A DNA stretch of 64,000 nt from CAXBCP01 sp047638395. Lineage in GTDB: Bacteria; Pseudomonadota; Alphaproteobacteria; MPNO01; UBA830. The stretch is taken from positions 62,001 to 126,000 of the forward strand of contig JBLIMV010000018.1 of the NCBI GenBank assembly GCA_047638395.1, given 5' to 3'. Positions 42,962 through 50,822 of the stretch are shown here, in pieces. The notes under the pieces are model-generated. The model saw only the letters and a program-made list of their open reading frames with translations, was not told where the DNA came from and did no database searches. How positions within the stretch are numbered: position 1 is the first letter of the stretch; every line of letters begins with the position of its first letter. Both the position numbers and the translations under genes were made by a program.

Positions 42962-43444
42962 TCAATCTTCCTTGAGAACCAGTTTCCGCAGCCCATCGAC
43001 AATCTGATTGCCGATTTTGCCCCCATCGCCCTTGATATCCTGCCGGAGTACCGCCTGCATCGCATCGACATGGGCACAAATGATCTCGAAGTCGCGGTTG
43101 CTGAGTGTTTCGCGCGCTTCCATGAACTTATTCAGCAAATCGCCAATCGATGTGATCAGGTCATAACCGAAGCCGCCCCCCTGTCCTTTCAGATCGAGGG
43201 CGCACTTATAGATTTCCGCAATCGCCTGGGGGAGCGTTTCTGCATCGCTCTGAGCGCTCGCAATAGCGTCTCGCAGGCCGTCGATGTCTTTTTGCGCCCA
43301 ACTGGGATAGTCGCTCTGCAAATCGTCGACAGCTTGCTCGGCGTCGCGAAGGACGTTGGGATCGATCTTCACCGGGCCACTGCCGGTTTTCGCCTTTTCC
43401 AGCGGGTTTGGCGGTGTAATCGTTTGGGCAGCGGATCCACTCAT
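42962..43444 (-). CDS. Hpt-like protein lacking the phospho-acceptor histidine
   Basis: A 160-residue helical protein. The stretch YKCALDLKGQGGGFGYDLIT matches the alphaproteobacterial Hpt pattern in which AHDxKGQGGxFGYxL carries the phosphorylated His; here that position is Leu83, codon CTC at 43196-43198. The rest of the helix bundle, including LLNKFMEARETLSNRDFEII, appears intact. It follows the response regulator gene by 10 bases and probably binds that regulator without phosphotransfer, or acts as an inhibitor or scaffold. The family assignment is from memory of the motif. Confidence 0.72.
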   Translation of the reverse strand: MSGSAAQTITPPNPLEKAKTGSGPVKIDPNVLRDAEQAVDDLQSDYPSWAQKDIDGLRDAIASAQSDAETLPQAIAEIYKCALDLKGQGGGFGYDLITSIGDLLNKFMEARETLSNRDFEIICAHVDAMQAVLRQDIKGDGGKIGNQIVDGLRKLVLKED

Positions 43445-43454
43445 TTCAATCCCC

Positions 43455-44006
43455 TCAACTTAACAGCGCTTCTTCGGGCGACATTTGAGCAGCAGCGCCG
43501 GCAGCAGAATTACCGGTACGTTGTTCGGCGACACCAGTTGGCGGTCCGATATCCTGCCGTCGACGGTCGGGTCCGAAGTAGTGCTCGGTCTTGATAAACG
43601 GCCGGGGGTTTTCAATAATCTTGATCAGCCTGGCCAGCAGCGATTTAGCAGACACTGGCTTGGTTAAAAAATCATGTACGCCACAATCCCGCGCCTCCCG
43701 GACGCGCGTCGTGTCCGAATGTCCTGACAGCATGATGATCGGAAGATACCGGATTGCGTCGACCGACGAATGGCGAAGCGTTTTGACCAGGGTCGTCCCG
43801 TCCATGGGCTCCATATGCCAGTCCGTGATCAGGATATCAGGCTCAAACGCATCAATGTGCGCGACGGCGGTTTCTCCATCGCCAACTTCCTTGATCTTCT
43901 TGATTCCCAATGCACGCATAATGGAACAGAGCAGCGAGCGCATATGACGGTTGTCATCAACGATCATCACGGCAAGTTGCGAGAAATCTACAGGGGATGC
44001 AGTCAT
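43455..44006 (-). CDS. response regulator, CheY-like with C-terminal tail
   Basis: A 183-residue protein. The receiver domain (about 10-130) has AVMIVDDNRHMRSLL (Asp17, Asp18), phospho-acceptor Asp62 in ILITDWHMEPMDG, the Ser in IIMLSGHSDTTRV and Lys116 in FLTKPVSA. The C-terminal 50 residues are Pro/Gly/Ala-rich with a conserved-looking FGPDRRRQ motif and no DNA-binding domain. It is cotranscribed with the Hpt-like gene. The 151 bases upstream, before mgtE, hold nothing I can support. Confidence 0.9.
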   Translation of the reverse strand: MTASPVDFSQLAVMIVDDNRHMRSLLCSIMRALGIKKIKEVGDGETAVAHIDAFEPDILITDWHMEPMDGTTLVKTLRHSSVDAIRYLPIIMLSGHSDTTRVREARDCGVHDFLTKPVSAKSLLARLIKIIENPRPFIKTEHYFGPDRRRQDIGPPTGVAEQRTGNSAAGAAAQMSPEEALLS

Positions 44007-44157
44007 CGTCTCTCCCTACCGGCACGCGGGACAAGAGCTAGACGCCAGAAGGCGGCGAATGTCCTGTTTCTGTCTTACACGGGAGACCTTAAACGCCGGT
44101 TAAGTCTTTTCATCAGTCAGCAAATCCGGCGCCCGATTTCTGGAAAAAACCGCGACT

Positions 44158-45561
44158 TCAGATCAGGAACCAGGTTCCGAGGCCGAGAAAGGCCAAAAAC
44201 GCGACAACATCCGTAATCGTCGTCAAAAACACGCCGGATGCGATTGCGGGGTCGAACCGGGTACGCGACAGGCCAAGCGGAATCGCGGCCCCTGCCAGGC
44301 CGGCGATAATCATCGTGATAACCATCGCTGCCGCCATCACGGCGCCAATGGCCATGCTGCCTGACCAGATAGAGGCAATTACGCCGATGATCAGTGCGAA
44401 CAGCAGGCCGTTAAACGTCCCGACCAGCACCTCTTTCGACAGAACCCGAAATGCATTCGCGGTCGTGAGCTCCTTCATGGCAATCGCGCGCACTGCAACT
44501 GTCAGCGTCTGCGTTCCCGCATTACCGCCCATTGAGGCCGCAATCGGCATCAATACGGCGAGCATCACGACCTGCTCAATGGTTCCCTGAAACAGACCGA
44601 TCACCACCGATGCCAGCACTGCCGTTATCAGATTGACGAAGAGCCACGTAAAACGCGATTTACCGGTATCAAGAACGGCCGCATAAAGGTCGTCCTCCTG
44701 CACGCCACCAAGGCGCATGATGTCTTCTTCGGCTTCCTGATGGATAACATCGACGATATCGTCAATCGTGATCACACCGATCAAACGCTCGGAATCATCG
44801 ACAACCGGCGCGGACACCAGATCCTGCTGCGCAAAGACGTAGGCGACTTCTTCCTGGTCCATCTGAACCGGGACAGAGACGAATTCCTCGATCATGATAT
44901 CGCGCACTTTCACAGGGCGCTTGGCACGCAGAATTCTGTTCAAGGCGACATAACCGATCAGCCGGTGGCGCGGGTCGACGACGAAAACATCGTAGAAATC
45001 ATCCGGCAGGTCGTCACTTTCGCGCAGGAAGTCGATCACTTCGCCGACGGTCCAGAATGCTGGAACGGCGACGAATTCGCGCTGCATCAGCCGGCCGGCG
45101 CTCTCTTCCGGGAAGGCCAGGCCTTCTTCGAGCATTGACCGAAGCGCGAAGGAGATAGCATGCAGCACACGGCGCTGCTTGGTTTCTTCAAGCGTCGAAA
45201 TCAGGTTTAGAGCATCGTCGGAATCGAGCGTCGCGATGGCTTTTGCGATGGTTTCGGTGCCAAGCTGTTCGGCAACTTCGTCGCGAACCGTTTCATCCAG
45301 TTCGGCGAGAATTTCGGGGTCGAACTTCGGACGCAACAACTCTACGAGTTGGGTCCGCATCGGCCCGCGAAGCATTTCGATAAGATCCGCGATCTCGGCG
45401 GGGTGCAGCGGCTCAACGATTTCGAGGATCGCTGCCCCATCGTCGGAATCGAGGGCGACGATGGCATCGCGGATAACATCCGGGTTCAAGCCGAGAAGAT
45501 CCGCTGCCTGAACCGGCAGGACGTCGTCGCTAACCTCAACGTTGGCTGCTGTCTCCGCCAT
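44158..45561 (-). CDS. mgtE: magnesium transporter MgtE
   Basis: A Mg2+ channel/transporter of 467 residues. The N-domain (about 1-135) has the repeating LDSDDGA / EPLHPAEIADL pattern. Two CBS domains follow (about 140-265), with DIMIEEFVSVPVQM and GVITIDDIVDVI. The C-terminal five-helix pore domain (about 310-467) has MPIAASMGGNAGTQTLTV, the family signature. CBS domains close the pore when Mg2+ is high. No riboswitch was recognised in the 99 bases upstream. Confidence 0.95.
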   Translation of the reverse strand: MAETAANVEVSDDVLPVQAADLLGLNPDVIRDAIVALDSDDGAAILEIVEPLHPAEIADLIEMLRGPMRTQLVELLRPKFDPEILAELDETVRDEVAEQLGTETIAKAIATLDSDDALNLISTLEETKQRRVLHAISFALRSMLEEGLAFPEESAGRLMQREFVAVPAFWTVGEVIDFLRESDDLPDDFYDVFVVDPRHRLIGYVALNRILRAKRPVKVRDIMIEEFVSVPVQMDQEEVAYVFAQQDLVSAPVVDDSERLIGVITIDDIVDVIHQEAEEDIMRLGGVQEDDLYAAVLDTGKSRFTWLFVNLITAVLASVVIGLFQGTIEQVVMLAVLMPIAASMGGNAGTQTLTVAVRAIAMKELTTANAFRVLSKEVLVGTFNGLLFALIIGVIASIWSGSMAIGAVMAAAMVITMIIAGLAGAAIPLGLSRTRFDPAIASGVFLTTITDVVAFLAFLGLGTWFLI

Positions 45562-45613
45562 GCCCTTTTCTTTCAGTCTCTCTCAGTCAGCGGCTACAAT
45601 GGCCATCAAACAT

Positions 45614-45655
45614 TAAAAAACAAACCAGGCTCGCCTGAATAACCGGCGAGCCTGG
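45614..45655 (-). terminator. intrinsic terminator of tRNA-Leu
   Basis: On the minus strand an 11-base stem (45645-45655 with 45625-45635, CCAGGCTCGCC / GGCGAGCCTGG) with a nine-base loop is followed by TTTGTTTTTT. It begins six bases after the tRNA-Leu 3' end. Confidence 0.92.
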
Positions 45656-45660
45656 GATAG

Positions 45661-45747
45661 TGGTGCGGTCGAGAAGACTCGAACTTCCACGGGATCTCTC
45701 CCACAGCGACCTCAACGCTGCGCGTCTACCAATTCCGCCACGACCGC
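45661..45747 (-). tRNA. tRNA-Leu(GAG)
   Basis: An 87-base class II tRNA with encoded CCA. The acceptor is GCGGTCG / CGACCGC, the D-arm is GCGGAATTGGTAGACGC, the anticodon stem is CAGCG/CGCTG with loop TTGAGGT giving anticodon GAG, a long variable arm is TGGGAGAGATCCCGTG, and the T-loop is TTCGAGT. It reads CUC and CUU leucine codons. Confidence 0.96.
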
Positions 45748-45834
45748 AATTCTATCAAAAACTCCGAATTTCTTGCTTTTTCAAGGCGATGTGACATACC
45801 AAATTGGTGTTAGGACTGCAAGGGCGCTGAACCA

Positions 45835-46515
45835 ATGAATACGCTTACGCCGGTAGAATGGCGTATTTCTGATGCTTTTATCCCCTATCCGGACGCCGTC
45901 GCCGCGATGGAACAGCGCGTTTCCGGCATATCGTCGGCTGACGACAACGAACTGGTATGGCTGGTGCAACACCCACCGCTCTACACCGCCGGGACAAGCG
46001 CCGACGACGAAGACCTGCTTGATGCCCACAGATTCCCCGTCTTTCGCGCCGGCCGCGGGGGCGAATTTACCTATCACGGGCCCGGCCAACGGGTCGGATA
46101 CGTCATGCTGGACTTAAATCAACGCGGGCGTGACGTCCGTCAGTTCGTTCGCGACCTCGAACAATGGATGATTGTTACCCTCGCGGTCTTCGGCGTCATC
46201 GGCGAACGCCGGGACGGACGCGTCGGAATCTGGGTCGACCGGGGCCGGCATGGCGGTCTCCCCGGCAAAGAAGATAAAATCGCCGCCATCGGCGTGCGAC
46301 TAAGGCGCTGGGTCAGTTTCCACGGGATATCGCTGAACATCTGTCCCGATCTCAGCCATTATGACGGGATTGTACCCTGCGGCATCCGCCAACACGGCGT
46401 GACGTCGCTTCAGGACCTCGGGATCAACGCCACTGTCGAAGATGTCGATGTCGCGCTCAGGGAGGCGTTTGAGAAGGTTTTCGAGCGTTCCACCGTCACG
46501 CCGTCGCTCGTTTAG
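45835..46515 (+). CDS. lipB: octanoyl-ACP:protein octanoyltransferase
   Basis: Transfers octanoate from acyl carrier protein to lipoyl domains in lipoic acid synthesis. The 226-residue protein has LVQHPPLYTAGTSADDEDLL, FRAGRGGEFTYHGPGQRVGYVML-type RGGEFTYHGPGQ, Lys148 in GKEDKIAAIGVRLRRW and the catalytic Cys182 in GIVPCGIRQHGVTSL. Its last 20 bases overlap the convergent acylphosphatase gene. Confidence 0.96.
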   Translation: MNTLTPVEWRISDAFIPYPDAVAAMEQRVSGISSADDNELVWLVQHPPLYTAGTSADDEDLLDAHRFPVFRAGRGGEFTYHGPGQRVGYVMLDLNQRGRDVRQFVRDLEQWMIVTLAVFGVIGERRDGRVGIWVDRGRHGGLPGKEDKIAAIGVRLRRWVSFHGISLNICPDLSHYDGIVPCGIRQHGVTSLQDLGINATVEDVDVALREAFEKVFERSTVTPSLV

Positions 46516-46768
46516 AGAAGCCTTCTTCGGGCGCCTCGCATTCTTCAGCGACGATCCCCTCCACCCTGGCCAACCGCGGGCCGGTTTTGCAGGCCTCCAG
46601 CATTGCATCGACTTGTACGTCATCGCCGCTAAAAACAGCCTCTACGGTGCCGTCCGAACAGTTCCGCACCCAGCCGTCAAGATTACGCATGATTGCCTCT
46701 TTCTCCGTCCAGGCCCGGTACCAGACGCCCTGCACACGGCCGGAGATAACAGCACGTACTGCCTTCAA
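46496..46768 (-). CDS. acyP: acylphosphatase
   Basis: Hydrolyses acyl phosphates; 90 residues. RAVISGRVQGVWYRAWTEKE holds the catalytic Arg in GRVQGVWYR, and LDGWVRNCSDGTVEAVFSG holds the catalytic Asn. The start seems to be TTG at 46768, overlapping the ATP12-like stop as TTGA; no other start fits. The C-terminal 15 residues run past the usual end and overlap lipB on the other strand. It is the last gene of a seven-gene operon. Confidence 0.9.
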   Translation of the reverse strand: MKAVRAVISGRVQGVWYRAWTEKEAIMRNLDGWVRNCSDGTVEAVFSGDDVQVDAMLEACKTGPRLARVEGIVAEECEAPEEGFSKRATA

Positions 46769-47466
46769 TGAACTGCCTTACACAGGCGAAGATACGTGTC
46801 AGCGGCAGTGATATCTTCCAGCAGGCCGGCACGGCGCTTCGTTGCTTCGGGCTCTTCGCCCCATTCCTCAATCTGGAATGTCTCGTCGATAAGCGAGAGC
46901 TCAAAGGCTGTAGCGCCATCAATCCTGTTATCGGCAACAGCCAGTCCGAGCACGACCGAACCACAGGCCGATGTCACGAGGTGGAGGCCGGCCAGGGAAA
47001 ATTCATCAAATGCCTCTATGGCTGTCTGAACCGCCTTTGCCGAGGCATCGCTTTGCGCAACAGGAAGCAGACTCGTCGTTATCGCGAGGTCGATACCATG
47101 GCGTTCGGCCACCCAGGACACCAGCGCCCCCCACCCCTCTTCCTGACGTTTAGCCAATGAGGCAGGCTCCGCCGCGCGGTAACAAACCAGGTCCGTGCCT
47201 GCAAACCCAGCAACCTCGGCAATAACGGCCAGACGATGCTCTATCACACGATCGATTGTGCTATTCGCCAGGCGCGTCAGGCGCATCGAATGAGCGTCAA
47301 TATCTTCAGGCTGCTCCTCCCATTCGGCAGCGACCGCATCGGCCAACGGGCGGTTCGGGAGCAACAGCTGATTCTTCGCAGGCGTCTTCACCGGCCGATT
47401 ATCGAGCCGGACTGAAAAACCACTTTCTTCTTCGGCAATGCCAACGGATTTATAGAATCTCTTCAC
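46765..47466 (-). CDS. ATP12-family F1-ATPase assembly chaperone
   Basis: A homolog of mitochondrial Atp12, the chaperone for the F1 alpha subunit, found in alphaproteobacteria. The 233-residue protein has GFSVRLDNRPVKTPAKNQLL, MRLTRLANSTIDRV, DLVCYRAAEPASLAKRQEEGW and LSLIDETFQIEEWGEEPEA, all conserved in the family. The start is GTG at 47466, overlapping the phosphatase stop (GTGA). Confidence 0.93.
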   Translation of the reverse strand: MKRFYKSVGIAEEESGFSVRLDNRPVKTPAKNQLLLPNRPLADAVAAEWEEQPEDIDAHSMRLTRLANSTIDRVIEHRLAVIAEVAGFAGTDLVCYRAAEPASLAKRQEEGWGALVSWVAERHGIDLAITTSLLPVAQSDASAKAVQTAIEAFDEFSLAGLHLVTSACGSVVLGLAVADNRIDGATAFELSLIDETFQIEEWGEEPEATKRRAGLLEDITAADTYLRLCKAVH

Positions 47467-48152
47467 GCTGCAAAACCTCCATTTGTAAGGCCCTCGATGA
47501 TATCGTGAAGGTCTTCAAACGCATCTGTGACGTGATGTGCCCCGGCACCATGCAGATCTTCTGCCTGGTGCACGCCCCATGTCACACCTACCGCACCGGT
47601 ACCCGCATTGCGCGCCGTCAGAACGTCATAGGTCGTATCGCCGATCATCACGGTGTCTTCACGCTCGACACCGGCTTCACGCATCGCTTCATTCAGCAGA
47701 AATGGATTAGGCTTTCCCGGGCCCTGATCGGCCGTTTTGACGGACACGAACCGGCCGGCAAGACCGGCATTATCAATCAGGTCCTGAAACCGCCGGTTGG
47801 AACGACTTGTGACTATTGCAAGCACGTACCCATTGGCTTCCAGCCTGTCGAGAGCATCGATTGCGCCCGGAAAGATCGTCTCCGGCGGACGTTCGGGCGC
47901 AGCGCGTTCCCCGCGCGCGATTTCGGCATGATATTCCTTGATCATCGCCACTTCGCGCTCACCCGCACCGGGGTTTAGGAGCTCAATACTCTGCTCCCAG
48001 GGGAGGCCAATAATATTTCTGATCTCGTCAGGCGTTACGTCGGGAAAGCCCAGGGCCTCCCAGCAGGCAGTCACGCCGACTACAATCGACGGGATGCTGT
48101 TCAACAGCGTTCCGTCGAGATCGAACGCGGCCAGCTTCAGTCTGTCACTCAT
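47463..48152 (-). CDS. HAD-IA hydrolase, phosphoglycolate-phosphatase-like
   Basis: A 229-residue HAD phosphatase. Motif I is LAAFDLDGTLLNSIPSIVVG (nucleophile and acid Asp), motif II is LAIVTSRSNRRF, the motif III Lys lies in DQGPGKPNPF, and motif IV is DTVMIGDTTYDVLTARNAG. The cap is the helical C1 type. It resembles Gph but the substrate could be another small phosphate ester. It abuts the pseudouridine synthase gene with no spacer. Confidence 0.92.
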   Translation of the reverse strand: MSDRLKLAAFDLDGTLLNSIPSIVVGVTACWEALGFPDVTPDEIRNIIGLPWEQSIELLNPGAGEREVAMIKEYHAEIARGERAAPERPPETIFPGAIDALDRLEANGYVLAIVTSRSNRRFQDLIDNAGLAGRFVSVKTADQGPGKPNPFLLNEAMREAGVEREDTVMIGDTTYDVLTARNAGTGAVGVTWGVHQAEDLHGAGAHHVTDAFEDLHDIIEGLTNGGFAA

Positions 48153-49124
48153 CTAGTTGAATTCTTTCATATCTGGATCGAACCCCAAGAACTCCCATGT
48201 CTTCCTCATTGCAGTCGGAAGTGGTGCCGTGATCGTCAGATTACCGCCCGACGGATGGGGAAACGTAATTGCGCGGGCGTGCAGATGCAGTTTATCGGAG
48301 CCGGGCACGCCATCGAGCCGCGATTCATTGCCGCCATACTTGCCATCGCCCAGGATCGGCGTGCCGATTGCTGCGCAATGAACGCGCAGTTGATGCGTCC
48401 GCCCTGTATGCGGGTGCAAAGCCAGCCAGGCCGCTCTTCGGGCGGCATTTTCAATAACTTCGTAGTCGGTGGTCGCTGATTTCCCAGCTTCCAGGTCGAC
48501 AACCATTTTCTCGCGGCCCTGATGGTCAGCCTGCTTTGCGAGAGGCGCATTTATCATTCCCTCCCGCGGGCGCGGCACGCCGGCGACCAGCGCCCAATAT
48601 GTCTTTTGCGCGCGTCTGCTGTGAAATACCTCTCCCAGTGCGGCGGCAACATCCGCACGCCGGGCGATCAGAAGAACACCGCTCGTATCCCGATCCAGCC
48701 GGTGGACCAGTTTCGGGCGGCCCTCGCCGTCATCGGCGAGGGCACCGAGCAAACCATCAATATGACGGGCAACCTTCCGCCCGCCCTGCACCGCGATCCC
48801 GGGGGGCTTGTTCAGAGCGATCAGATCACGATCGGAATGAAGCACGAGAGATTTTATCCACACGCTATCCTCGTCGCTGATCTCGACCGGTTGGGCCGGA
48901 CGCGATACCGGCTCATTCTCCGGCATCGGCGGGATCCGGATCATCTGGCCTTCTTCCAGCCGCGTCGAAGCTTTTACCCGGCCACCATCCACCCTGATCT
49001 GCCCGGTGCGGAGCATTTTTTCGAGGCGACCATGTTTCAGCGCAGGAAAATGCCTCTTGAACCAGCGGTCGACCCGAATATCGGCATCACCCGCTAAAAC
49101 GGGCCGCGTTTCAACGCCGCTCAT
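48153..49124 (-). CDS. rluC: 23S rRNA pseudouridine synthase, RluC/RluD type
   Basis: Isomerises uridines in 23S rRNA. The 323-residue protein has an N-terminal S4 domain (about 13-75, RWFKRHFPALKHGRLEKMLR then IRVDGGRVKAST) and the catalytic RluA-family domain with LVHRLDRDTSGVLLIAR, where Asp is the catalytic nucleophile, followed by HPHTGRTHQLRVHCAAIGTP. RluC is the usual neighbour of crcB in alphaproteobacteria, but RluD-like specificity is possible. Confidence 0.93.
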   Translation of the reverse strand: MSGVETRPVLAGDADIRVDRWFKRHFPALKHGRLEKMLRTGQIRVDGGRVKASTRLEEGQMIRIPPMPENEPVSRPAQPVEISDEDSVWIKSLVLHSDRDLIALNKPPGIAVQGGRKVARHIDGLLGALADDGEGRPKLVHRLDRDTSGVLLIARRADVAAALGEVFHSRRAQKTYWALVAGVPRPREGMINAPLAKQADHQGREKMVVDLEAGKSATTDYEVIENAARRAAWLALHPHTGRTHQLRVHCAAIGTPILGDGKYGGNESRLDGVPGSDKLHLHARAITFPHPSGGNLTITAPLPTAMRKTWEFLGFDPDMKEFN

Positions 49125-49501
49125 GTCAGCACCATGCGCGTCAGCCGGAGCCCGGCAAACAGGCCGCCGACCGAGAGTGCAACCGTGCCCACCAGATAAA
49201 TGGCAGCCAGCACGAGCCGATCCCGCTCAATCAGCAGGGCAACGTCGAGCGAAAAGGCAGAGAACGTTGTGAAGCCACCAAGAACACCGACAACAAGAAA
49301 TGCCCTTATCTCGGGAGACGGCGACCAGGAAAACGTCAGTATCGCTGCCAGCATTCCCAAGAGAAATGACCCGGCGACATTGACGGCAAAGGTCCCCCAG
49401 GGGAAATGGCCGCTACCAAAGTGAGCGGCAGCTATACCGGCCCCGTAGCGACAGGAGGCACCGAGAGCACCGCCAAGAGCAACAAATAGAAGTATTTTCA
49501 T
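49121..49501 (-). CDS. crcB: fluoride channel Fluc/CrcB
   Basis: A small four-helix fluoride exporter of 126 residues acting as an antiparallel dimer. ALGGALGASCRYGAGIAA, WGTFAVNVAGSFLLGML and GVLGGFTTFSAFSLDVALL are the family signatures, including the conserved Asn and the Phe box. No fluoride riboswitch was noticed nearby; the gene lies inside an operon seven bases after rarA. Confidence 0.95.
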   Translation of the reverse strand: MKILLFVALGGALGASCRYGAGIAAAHFGSGHFPWGTFAVNVAGSFLLGMLAAILTFSWSPSPEIRAFLVVGVLGGFTTFSAFSLDVALLIERDRLVLAAIYLVGTVALSVGGLFAGLRLTRMVLT

Positions 49502-49507
49502 CAGACG

Positions 49508-50818
49508 TCAGCAATCATCGGTGGGGGTACGGTCGCGTAGTTTCTGCCAGTAATCCAGTCGCTTCTTCACATCACGCTCGAATCCCCGGTCGGCAGGTTG
49601 GTAAAAATTCTGACGGGCCATTTCATCCGGAAAGTAACCCTGCCCAGAGAACCCTTCGTCGGTATTGTGGTCGTATTGGTATCCGTCCCCATAGCCGAGG
49701 TCCTTCATCAGTGATGTCGGCGCATTCAGGATGTGTTTGGGTGGTGACAATGAACCTGTTTCCGCAGCGGATCTTTTTGCCGCGGAAAGCGCCATGTACA
49801 CCGCATTCGATTTAGGCGCTGTCGCGAGATACAGCACACACTGGGCGATGGCCAGCTCTCCCTCCGGCGAACCGATGCGCTCATAAGCTTGCCATGCAGC
49901 AAGCGATTGCGGCAGTGCGTCCGGATCCGCCAGACCAATATCTTCGACGGCAAAGCGTGTCAGCCGGCGCGCAATGTAGCGCGGGTCTTCGCCGCCGGTC
50001 AGCATTCGGGCCAGCCAGTAAAGCGCCGCATCCGCGTCAGACCCCCTGAGGGACTTGTGCAGGGCGCTTATCAGATTGTAGTGCGCTTCCTGGGATTTAT
50101 CGTAGAGCGGCGCCCGTTTCTGAATAGCTTTCGTAAGATCGGCAACATCCAGCGTATCGTCGGGGTCCAACGAAACGAATTCTTCGACAAGGTTTAGCAG
50201 ATATCTCCCGTCGCCATCCGCCATGGCGCAAACGGCACTTCGGGCTTCCGCAGTCAGTGGCAACGCCCGCCCGACCTCTTCCTCCGCCCGGGCCAGCAAG
50301 GCTTCCAGAGCTTCATGGCCGAGCCTGTTCAGGACGAACACCTGGCTCCGCGACAAAAGTGCGCCGTTCAGCTCAAACGAAGGGTTCTCCGTCGTCGCCC
50401 CCACCAGGATCACGGTGCCATCTTCGACATATGGCAAAAAACCGTCCTGTTGCGCCCTGTTGAACCGGTGGATCTCATCGACGAACAGCAGTGTCCCCTG
50501 CCCGCCCACGCGTCTTTCCTTGGCCCGCTCAAACACCTTTCGGAGATCGGCAACACCTGAAAACACAGCGGAAAGCGGTTCGAAATGCAAATCGGTGCTA
50601 CCGGCCAGAAGGCGCGCAATCGTCGTTTTTCCAGTGCCAGGCGGCCCCCAAAGTATCATCGAGGTCAGCCGCCCTTCACGGGTCATCCGTCCGAGCGGTG
50701 CATCGGCACCGAGCAGGTGATCCTGACCGAGAACTTCGTCCAGCGACGATGGCCGCAAAATATCTGCCAGCGGCCGAGGAGCGTCCGTTTCGAACAGGCT
50801 GCCTGTTCCCACTGCCAT
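49508..50818 (-). CDS. rarA: replication-associated recombination protein RarA (MgsA)
   Basis: An AAA+ ATPase acting at stalled replication forks, 436 residues. It has the N-terminal RPSSLDEVLGQDHLLG, Walker A in WGPPGTGKTTIARLLA, Walker B in LLFVDEIHRFNRAQQDGFLP, sensor 1 in LVGATTENPSFELN and the C-terminal tetramerisation part with ALHKSLRGSDADAALYWLAR and GYQYDHNTDEGFSGQGYFP. It is intact and four bases after the DegP-like gene. Confidence 0.95.
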   Translation of the reverse strand: MAVGTGSLFETDAPRPLADILRPSSLDEVLGQDHLLGADAPLGRMTREGRLTSMILWGPPGTGKTTIARLLAGSTDLHFEPLSAVFSGVADLRKVFERAKERRVGGQGTLLFVDEIHRFNRAQQDGFLPYVEDGTVILVGATTENPSFELNGALLSRSQVFVLNRLGHEALEALLARAEEEVGRALPLTAEARSAVCAMADGDGRYLLNLVEEFVSLDPDDTLDVADLTKAIQKRAPLYDKSQEAHYNLISALHKSLRGSDADAALYWLARMLTGGEDPRYIARRLTRFAVEDIGLADPDALPQSLAAWQAYERIGSPEGELAIAQCVLYLATAPKSNAVYMALSAAKRSAAETGSLSPPKHILNAPTSLMKDLGYGDGYQYDHNTDEGFSGQGYFPDEMARQNFYQPADRGFERDVKKRLDYWQKLRDRTPTDDC

Positions 50819-50822
50819 ACCG

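Noticed and set aside
49121..49501. Fluoride riboswitch ahead of crcB
   Set aside because: Only seven bases separate crcB from rarA, and no matching structure was noticed.
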